Source: Sphingobacterium griseoflavum (GTDB lineage Bacteria > Bacteroidota > Bacteroidia > Sphingobacteriales > Sphingobacteriaceae). From it: a stretch of 64,000 nucleotides of DNA. Positions 58,246 to 64,000 of the stretch are shown in pieces (the first letter of the stretch is position 1; every line of letters starts with the position of its first letter). The position numbers were made by a program, and so were the translations under genes. A model generated the notes under the pieces. It was not told where the DNA came from. It worked only from the letters and a program-made list of their open reading frames with translations, and ran no database searches. Location of the stretch: NCBI RefSeq assembly GCF_014653155.1, contig NZ_BNAF01000002.1:1-64000 (forward strand). The letters are read 5' to 3'.

Positions 58246-59289
58246 ATGAGCGACAACAAAAACGGTTTCCCAAAATTCCTAAAAATCCTGCTACTGCTCG
58301 TTTTAATTGCCGGAATAGTTGTTGGCTACTTAGGGTACCAAGCTTTTCTGGGTCCTAGCGTAACAAAAAACGAACCCTATTTATACGTACACAGTGGCGA
58401 TACCTATCCCGACGTTTTACGACAATTAAAAGAAAAAAAAATTGTGGGAAATGTGCGATTTTTCGACTATGCAGCCAAGGCAATGGACTATCCGGCCTCG
58501 GTAAAACCGGGTCGATATAAATTAACGGAAGGATTATCAAATAGAAGGCTTATCGGCAATCTGCGTGGCGGCTATCAGGAAGCGGTCAAGTTCAGGTTCG
58601 AGAATATTCGTTTGAAAGAAAATTTCGCTGCGCTTTTAGGTAAAAATTTTGAAGCCGACTCCGCGGCTTTTCTGCATATTTTGCAAAATGACAAGGTAGC
58701 AGAATCTTATGGATTTACGGAATCGAATTTCTTTAGTATGTTTATCCCAAACACCTATGAAATTTACTGGAATACTTCTCCGGACAAGATTATCGCTCGT
58801 TTTCATGAAGAATATAATAAATTTTGGAATACAGAGCGAAAGGAAAAAGCTGCCGCATTGAACCTAAGCCCAACAGAAGTCAGTATTTTGGCTTCCATCG
58901 TCAAGGGAGAGGCGCTGCACAAAGATGAAATGCCGAAGATTGCGGGCCTTTATCTTAACCGTTTGAAACGAGGCATTCTGCTTCAGGCGGATCCAACCGT
59001 AATCTTTGCAAACAATGACTTTAGCATCCGTCGTGTACTGAATAGGCATTTGACGATCGACAATCCATATAATACATACCGTTTTAAAGGACTCCCTCCA
59101 GGCCCAATCATGTTGCCCAGCATAGCGGCTATCGATGCAGTATTGCATTACGAAAAGCATGATTACATTTATATGTGTGCGAAAGACGACTTCTCTGGCT
59201 ATCACAATTTTGCGGTCACACAGGCCGAGCATTTGGTCAACGCCCGAAAATTCCAACGTGCATTAGACGCCAGAAATATCAAAAAATAA
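58246..59289 (+). CDS. mltG: endolytic peptidoglycan transglycosylase
   Basis: The 347-residue inner-membrane enzyme cuts nascent glycan strands and so sets their length. One helix (about residues 13-30) is followed by a LysM-like part (about 40-130) and the YceG domain. The conserved Glu lies in LASIVKGEALHKDEMPKIAGLYLNRL near residue 219, and ILLQADPTVIF and YNTYRFKGLPPGPIMLPSIAAI confirm the family. It is the second gene of the PASTA-mltG operon. Confidence 0.96.
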   Translation: MSDNKNGFPKFLKILLLLVLIAGIVVGYLGYQAFLGPSVTKNEPYLYVHSGDTYPDVLRQLKEKKIVGNVRFFDYAAKAMDYPASVKPGRYKLTEGLSNRRLIGNLRGGYQEAVKFRFENIRLKENFAALLGKNFEADSAAFLHILQNDKVAESYGFTESNFFSMFIPNTYEIYWNTSPDKIIARFHEEYNKFWNTERKEKAAALNLSPTEVSILASIVKGEALHKDEMPKIAGLYLNRLKRGILLQADPTVIFANNDFSIRRVLNRHLTIDNPYNTYRFKGLPPGPIMLPSIAAIDAVLHYEKHDYIYMCAKDDFSGYHNFAVTQAEHLVNARKFQRALDARNIKK

Positions 59290-59392
59290 TTTTTCAATAA
59301 TCAAATTAACGCGCAGCTACGGAAGAAAACGTTACGAAAGTAGGCGGTATCTCGTACACGGCAAAGGCTCATTTTACTATTTTAAGCTTAAG

Positions 59393-59803
59393 ATGTTTAC
59401 ACACCAAACCACGATAAGGACAAGATATGCAGAGACGGATCAAATGGGATACGTGTATTACGGCAACTATGCATCTTACTACGAAGTCGCCCGTACAGAG
59501 ATGTTAAGAAGTACGGGTATTTCCTACAGAGAATTGGAAGAGATAGGCGTGATGCTCCCGGTGACCGACCTGACCTGCAAATATATGCAGCCTGCTCGCT
59601 ACGATGATTTAATCACCATAAAAACCTATATCCGTGAAAAGCCGAACGTGCGAATAAAATTTGAATATGAGGTTTTTAATGAAAATGGTGTACTTTTGAA
59701 TACAGGATCTACGCAGCTTGTTTTTGTGGACATGGAAAAAAAACGCCCCTGCAAAGCTCCCCAAATATTTCAGGAAAAAATGGCTCGATACTTTAGCGAA
59801 TAA
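59393..59803 (+). CDS. acyl-CoA thioesterase, YbgC/4HBT family
   Basis: The 136-residue hot-dog-fold enzyme hydrolyses acyl-CoA thioesters. The signature TRYAETDQMGYVYYGNYASYYEVARTEMLR (active Asp in ETDQMG) is near residues 11-40. The substrate range is not defined, though YbgC-type enzymes act on short or medium acyl-CoA and tie in with Tol-Pal or phospholipid metabolism. Its stop codon overlaps the start of the BrkB-type gene (TAATG), so the two are translationally coupled. Confidence 0.93.
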   Translation: MFTHQTTIRTRYAETDQMGYVYYGNYASYYEVARTEMLRSTGISYRELEEIGVMLPVTDLTCKYMQPARYDDLITIKTYIREKPNVRIKFEYEVFNENGVLLNTGSTQLVFVDMEKKRPCKAPQIFQEKMARYFSE

Positions 59804-60774
59804 TGCAAAAGAACATACATAGCTCCCTTTTACGTTTAAAAATTTACGATCGGTTTATTGAATGGACGAAAGCAGCTATTGTCCCAGGTTTCGGTTCACT
59901 CCCGCTTTATACGGTGTTTACTTTTTTCTTTCAGGAGATTGCTCGCGAATCGATTTTGAATAAGGCTTCTTCCTTGGCATACAATTTCATGTTAGCTATT
60001 TTTCCGGCTATCCTATTTCTGTTTACGTTGATTCCGTATATTCCAGTTGATAACTTTCAACAGAAGCTTTTAGATCTCATTCAAGTGGCTTTACCGCATA
60101 ATGCTTATGAATTTTTACAAGCTACGCTGGTGGATATTGTGAGGAATCAAAACTCTGGACTATTGTCTGTAGGTTTTTTATTGGCTACATTTTTTGCCAC
60201 CAATGGCATGACCACCTTGATGATGGCTTTTAATAAAGCGTCGCTCGCTAAAGAGAAGCGATCTTGGTTTCGTAGACGAATAGCAGCCATTGGACTCTCT
60301 TTTGCTATTATTTTAGCATTGGCAATGGGGATTGGCATATTCACGGGAGCTGGCTTTGTCATCAATTATTTAAAGAAACAAATCGATTACGATATTTCTT
60401 GGTTTTGGACGTCTGTAGTCACGCTGTCACGGTGGATTGTACTGTTTGGCATTTATTTTTTCACAGTGAGTATCCTTTATAAATTCGGTCCCAGCGACGC
60501 CAAAAAATGGAAATTCTTTAATGCTGGCGCCAGTTTGGCCACAATTTTGGCAGTATTGACCTTTTCCGGGTTCACATTTTACATCGACAATTTCGGGGCT
60601 TACAATAAGCTGTATGGATCTATTGGAACGCTTATCGTGGTCATGATTTGGATGTACCTTAATTCCCTCATTCTCCTTATAGGCTTTGAACTAAACGCTG
60701 CCATAGCATTGTCCAAGCAAAGTATTAAAATCGTTAAACCTCGCGTGTACAACTCCTTCAAAAGCGATTCTTGA
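59803..60774 (+). CDS. YihY/BrkB-family membrane protein
   Basis: The 323-residue inner-membrane protein has about six hydrophobic helices, with the family motif ILNKASSLAYNFMLAIFPAILFLFTLIPY near residues 48-75. A glycine-rich region (YGSIGTLIVVMIWMYLNSLILLIGFELNAA) lies near the end. It was once misnamed ribonuclease BN. Its function is unknown, though it is sometimes linked to envelope permeability. It overlaps the thioesterase gene by one base (TAATG). Confidence 0.9.
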   Translation: MQKNIHSSLLRLKIYDRFIEWTKAAIVPGFGSLPLYTVFTFFFQEIARESILNKASSLAYNFMLAIFPAILFLFTLIPYIPVDNFQQKLLDLIQVALPHNAYEFLQATLVDIVRNQNSGLLSVGFLLATFFATNGMTTLMMAFNKASLAKEKRSWFRRRIAAIGLSFAIILALAMGIGIFTGAGFVINYLKKQIDYDISWFWTSVVTLSRWIVLFGIYFFTVSILYKFGPSDAKKWKFFNAGASLATILAVLTFSGFTFYIDNFGAYNKLYGSIGTLIVVMIWMYLNSLILLIGFELNAAIALSKQSIKIVKPRVYNSFKSDS

Positions 60775-60955
60775 AAATTTTTATTTAACAATTTACCACA
60801 TTCAGTACCTCAATAATAAGCAGTATCCAACAGTTTAAATCGCTTATGACCATACGGATTGACGACAAAAGCGGTTCTATAATCTGGAAAAAATACCAGT
60901 ATTTGAACCTCAGTAAGCAAAAAATCCAAAGAAAACATTTTTTTCACTTAATCTC

Positions 60956-60983
60956 TTGTATATAAAAGTTTTTCGTATTTTTG
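60956..60983 (+). promoter_or_regulatory. promoter of rpsA
   Basis: TTG (60956-60958), 17 bases and TATTTTTG (60976-60983) match the Bacteroidota consensus. A leader of about 35 bases follows, ending in an A-rich stretch and ATTA before the ATG, which is typical for strongly translated genes in this phylum. The leader contains AAAAGGAG, 10 bases before the start codon, which is Shine-Dalgarno-like but may simply be purine-rich. Confidence 0.7.
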
Positions 60984-61022
60984 CAGTCCCTACGACGTGG
61001 GGAAAAGGAGAAAAAATAATTA

Positions 61023-62957
61023 ATGGCAAAAAAACAAGAAGCAGAAAAAGAGTTAGCGGCAAAAAACGCAGAGCTACAAGGTGCTGACACTAAAGTAGTG
61101 AAAGACACTGAAAAAATCGAGTCTGAAGCAGATTCAAAATTGATCGACGAAATTAAATCTAACACTTGGATCACACCACAAGGTGATTTCGATTGGGAGT
61201 TGGACGAAAAAGCTTTCGGTAATTACAGCGAAGCTGAGCGTAACAAATTGGAAGAGCAGTATGCAGGAACTTTCAACCAAATCAATCAAGGAGAAATTAT
61301 TGAAGGTATCGTTGTATCTATCAATAACAAAGATGTCGTTTTAAACGTCGGTTTCAAATCAGACGGTCTTGTAGCATTATCTGAGTTCCGCGACTTACCT
61401 GACTTGAAAGTTGGTGATGCGGTTGATGTATTCGTAGAGTCTCAGGAAGATGCGAACGGTCAATTAGTTTTATCACGCAAACGTGCTAAAACACAAAAAT
61501 CTTGGGAAGCAATCAACGATGCATTGGAAAATGATGCGATCATCGATGGTTTCGTCAAATCTCGTACAAAAGGTGGTTTAATCGTTGATATCAGAGGTGT
61601 AGAAGCATTCTTGCCTGGATCTCAAATTGATATCAAACCTATTCGCGATTACGATATTTATGTGGGCAAAACGATGGAATTCAAAGTGGTAAAAATCAAC
61701 CATGAATTCAAAAACGTTGTTGTATCACACAAAGTATTGATCGAAGATGATTTGGAAAACCAAAAATCTGAAATCGTTGCGAAATTAGAGAAAGGCCAAG
61801 TATTGGAAGGTACAGTCAAAAATATCACAGATTTCGGTGTGTTTATCGATTTAGGTGGTGTTGATGGTTTGCTTCACATTACGGATATCTCATGGGGACG
61901 TATCGAACATCCGAAAGAAGTATTGGCATTAGACCAAACGATCAACGTAGTTGTTCTCGATTTTGATGACGAGAAAAAACGTATCGCTTTAGGTTTGAAA
62001 CAATTATCAGAACACCCTTGGGAATCTTTAGATACAGAGTTAGCAGTAGGTTCTAAAGTGAAAGGTAAGATCGTAACCGTTGCGGATTATGGTGCTTTCC
62101 TAGAAATCATCCCTGGTGTTGAGGGCTTGATCCACGTTTCTGAAATGTCATGGTCACAAAACTTACGCTCACCGCAAGAGTTCTTGAAAGTTGGCGATGA
62201 AATTGAGGCGGAAATCTTGACGTTGGATCGCGATGAACGTAAAATGAGCTTAGGTATCAAACAATTGACGCCTGATCCATGGAAAAACATCACAGAACGT
62301 TACCCTGTAGGTTCTAAGCAGTCTGCTATCGTAAAAAACATGACTAACTTCGGTGTATTTGTCGAGTTGGAAGACGGTATAGACGGCTTGATCCACATCT
62401 CTGACTTATCTTGGTCTAAGAAAATCAACCACCCTAACGAGTTCACTAAAGTTGGTGAAAAATTAGAAGTTGTGGTTCTTGAGCTTGATGAAGAGAACCG
62501 TAAATTATCTTTGGGTCACAAGCAATTGGAAGAAAATCCTTGGGACACATTCGAGACCATCTTCACAGAGGGTTCCGTTCACGAAGGTACGGTGATTAAG
62601 GTCGGCGACAAAGGTGATATCGTTGCTTTACAATATGGAGTTGAAGGCTTCTGTCCGAACAAACACTCCGTAAAAGAGGACGGTTCCGCATTGAAAGTTG
62701 ATGAAGTTACAGAATTTAAAATCATCGAATTCAATAAAGAAAACAAACGTTTGGTCATTTCACACTCTCGTATTTGGGAAGATCAAAAAGCGGAAGCTCG
62801 TATCGAAGAGTTCAATGCTCGTAAGAAAGAAGCTAAAGCTGCCAACTCAGCCGTGAAAAAAGTAAAAGACTCTGTCGAGAAATCTACTTTAGGTGATTTG
62901 GATGTTCTTGCTCAGTTGAAAGAGCAGATGGAAGGTGACGAAAAAAAATCTAAATAA
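61023..62957 (+). CDS. rpsA: 30S ribosomal protein S1
   Basis: The 644-residue protein brings mRNA to the 30S subunit, which matters in a phylum that does not rely on Shine-Dalgarno pairing. A charged N-terminal segment (about 1-75, Lys/Glu/Ala-rich) precedes six S1 repeats, seen as units ending in L.VGD..DV.V.....D.......RKR. Examples are ITDFGVFIDLGGVDGLLHITDISW, VADYGAFLEIIPGVEGLIHVSEMSW and MTNFGVFVELEDGIDGLIHISDLSW. The C-terminus is again charged. The codon choice is more biased than in the neighbours, with many AAA, GAA, GGT and CGT, fitting very high expression. Confidence 0.97.
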   Translation: MAKKQEAEKELAAKNAELQGADTKVVKDTEKIESEADSKLIDEIKSNTWITPQGDFDWELDEKAFGNYSEAERNKLEEQYAGTFNQINQGEIIEGIVVSINNKDVVLNVGFKSDGLVALSEFRDLPDLKVGDAVDVFVESQEDANGQLVLSRKRAKTQKSWEAINDALENDAIIDGFVKSRTKGGLIVDIRGVEAFLPGSQIDIKPIRDYDIYVGKTMEFKVVKINHEFKNVVVSHKVLIEDDLENQKSEIVAKLEKGQVLEGTVKNITDFGVFIDLGGVDGLLHITDISWGRIEHPKEVLALDQTINVVVLDFDDEKKRIALGLKQLSEHPWESLDTELAVGSKVKGKIVTVADYGAFLEIIPGVEGLIHVSEMSWSQNLRSPQEFLKVGDEIEAEILTLDRDERKMSLGIKQLTPDPWKNITERYPVGSKQSAIVKNMTNFGVFVELEDGIDGLIHISDLSWSKKINHPNEFTKVGEKLEVVVLELDEENRKLSLGHKQLEENPWDTFETIFTEGSVHEGTVIKVGDKGDIVALQYGVEGFCPNKHSVKEDGSALKVDEVTEFKIIEFNKENKRLVISHSRIWEDQKAEARIEEFNARKKEAKAANSAVKKVKDSVEKSTLGDLDVLAQLKEQMEGDEKKSK

Positions 62958-62980
62958 ATAAGATTTTAAAATACTTTTCT

Positions 62981-63012
62981 CAATCCCCAACCATAAGGTT
63001 GGGGATTTTTTA
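62981..63012 (+). terminator. Rho-independent terminator of rpsA
   Basis: AATCCCCAACC pairs with GGTT(G)GGGGATT (one G bulged) over a 4-base loop, followed by a run of T. It lies 24 bases past the stop codon. Confidence 0.85.
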
Positions 63013-63139
63013 TTGTATTTTCACCAAAAATGCTAACGATTAACTACATTAAAGATGTAGGCTTGAGAAATTTTAACGAAATATTATCGGTTTGAGCTTG
63101 GTGTACCAAGCAAAGTAAGCCAATATTATACTTTCTTTT

Positions 63140-64000
63140 TTACTTTATTCTAGGTTCGGGTAAAGGCACATAACCATCGTCGTTGATCACTTTCGGAAAG
63201 CGATGGTTCCGCCAATCTTCTTTTGCCTGCTCGATCGTCGCTCTATCCGTAGCTACGAAGTTCCAGAAGATAAAACGTTCCTCGGGAAAAGGCTCTCCAC
63301 CAAAGATATAAACTGTTGTATCGGGCTTCATCGTGAACGAACAGAGGTGCGCATCCTTTGTTATCAGAATCTGTTTGGGGCCATAGGCATATCCCTGGTT
63401 TTCAATTTCTCCTTCCAAAATGTACAGGCCGCTTTCACCGAACAAATACGTACCGATATCGATCTTCTTTTCTTCTCTTGCCTTAATCTCGAGCATGTAA
63501 AGAGGCGAATAGACGGGTACTCCCGACTTGCGACCAAAGGCTTCGCCTGCGATTAATTTGTAGTGCACACCATTCTCTTCCCATGCTGGAATATCCTTCG
63601 CTTCTATATGGAAAAATTCTGGATCCATAAATTCAAGCGATTTGGGGAGCGCTACCCAAATCTGTAGACCATGCATAAACTTGTCCTGCTTACGTAAATA
63701 ATCGGGTGTACGTTCCGAGTGTGTTACTCCCTTTCCTCCCGTCATCCAATTGACAGCACCAGGTTTTATTTCGATTTCTGTACCCATACTGTCTCGGTGC
63801 ATAATGGCCCCGTCAAACAGGTAGGTTAAAGTGGACAGTCCAATATGTGGGTGCGGCGGAACATCTAGGTTCTCATAGTCCGCTAGGCAGGCAGGCCCCA
63901 TATGGTCGATAAACACGAAGGGGCCTATGGATCGTTTTTGACGAAAGGGCAACAAGCGACCTACTAAAAAATTACCGATATCAGCGGCTTTCTCCTCAAG
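63140..64000 (-). CDS. pirin-family protein (5' end beyond the window)
   Basis: The last 287 codons of a pirin gene are present; the reading frame stays open to base 64000 (…EEKAADIGNFLVGRLLPFRQKR), so the start codon lies outside. The cupin metal site shows HPHIGLSTLTYLFDGAIMHRDSMG and the GGKGVTHSERTP segment, then QIWVALP. The C-terminal Pirin_C cupin (about residues 175-280) has GGEPFPEERFIFWNFVAT. Many pirins are quercetin dioxygenases or regulators, but the cellular function is unknown. The TTG at 63955 is merely an internal codon. Confidence 0.9.
   Translation of the reverse strand, partial: LEEKAADIGNFLVGRLLPFRQKRSIGPFVFIDHMGPACLADYENLDVPPHPHIGLSTLTYLFDGAIMHRDSMGTEIEIKPGAVNWMTGGKGVTHSERTPDYLRKQDKFMHGLQIWVALPKSLEFMDPEFFHIEAKDIPAWEENGVHYKLIAGEAFGRKSGVPVYSPLYMLEIKAREEKKIDIGTYLFGESGLYILEGEIENQGYAYGPKQILITKDAHLCSFTMKPDTTVYIFGGEPFPEERFIFWNFVATDRATIEQAKEDWRNHRFPKVINDDGYVPLPEPRIK

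Noticed and set aside
63955..63955. TTG as start of the pirin gene
   Set aside because: The frame is open to the window edge and the extra residues fit the pirin N-terminus, so the gene is truncated by the window.
1..64000. CRISPR, insertion sequence, prophage, integron or secretion-system locus
   Set aside because: No regularly spaced repeats, transposase, integrase, capsid or toxin genes are seen; gene content is chromosomal core.

Overview
The window looks like a stretch of ordinary chromosome from a member of the Bacteroidota, most likely family Sphingobacteriaceae (Sphingobacterium/Pedobacter-like). This rests on the family-specific proteins present (DUF4286, DUF983, DUF6600, a Bacteroidota-type OmpA with a thrombospondin-3 linker, an MlaE-F-D set, an RprXY-like two-component pair and a DbpA-tailed DEAD-box helicase), on the Bacteroidota promoter word TAnnTTTG in front of many genes, and on the absence of Shine-Dalgarno sequences. 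Base composition is moderate and even. I see no rRNA, tRNA, CRISPR array, insertion sequence, prophage or plasmid feature. Gene density is high, and only four gene-free stretches exceed 300 bases.

Layout. 1-10 kb: a PhoB-like response regulator, alaS with a TlpA-type lipoprotein thioredoxin, two tandem universal stress proteins, an OmpA-family porin and a cold-shock-type RNA helicase. 10-19 kb: rlmB with an HPP membrane protein, dnaX, an alpha/beta hydrolase, an orphan transglutaminase-like protein, and an ABC ATPase/permease/DUF3299 operon whose permease carries a histidine-rich loop. 19-24 kb: an rsmE/CorC/pyrophosphatase/DedA/HIT cluster and greA. 23.7-28 kb: an operon of a prolyl-oligopeptidase-like lipoprotein (apparently catalytically dead), a sensor kinase and a response regulator. 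28-36 kb: DUF4286, DUF983, a small Cys-containing membrane protein, an RluA-type pseudouridine synthase, the Mla lipid-transport operon, a DUF6600 secreted protein, pncB and a methyltransferase. 36-49 kb: serS, a possible 31-residue acidic small protein, rsmI, a PH/SHOCT protein, lnt, a cysteine desulfurase, an NlpE-like lipoprotein, a TPR protein, etfBA, a bifunctional nuclease, a nucleoside transporter and an MscS channel. 49-64 kb: a secreted metallophosphoesterase, an NlpC/P60 hydrolase, an EamA transporter, mtaB, thyA-folA, ddl divergent from PASTA-mltG, a thioesterase with BrkB, rpsA, and a pirin gene that runs off the right edge.

Common themes are envelope biogenesis (OmpA, Mla, Lnt, Ddl, MltG, PASTA, NlpC/P60, NlpE-like), translation and RNA modification (alaS, serS, rlmB, rsmE, rsmI, mtaB, rluA-like, rpsA) and signalling (two response regulators, one kinase).

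Most worth a second look: (i) the S9-peptidase-like lipoprotein co-transcribed with a two-component system, in which the catalytic Ser and His positions are Gly489 and Arg606 while Asp574 remains; (ii) an 11-A run in dnaX where either one-base slip stops translation within a few codons, as expected for programmed tau/gamma production; (iii) the His-rich FtsX-type permease linked to a DUF3299 protein, suggesting metal handling; (iv) a 31-residue, very acidic ORF with its own promoter box and terminator; (v) several TAnnTTTG boxes only 3-4 bases before an ATG, implying leaderless mRNAs. All calls are from reading the sequence; no searches were run.
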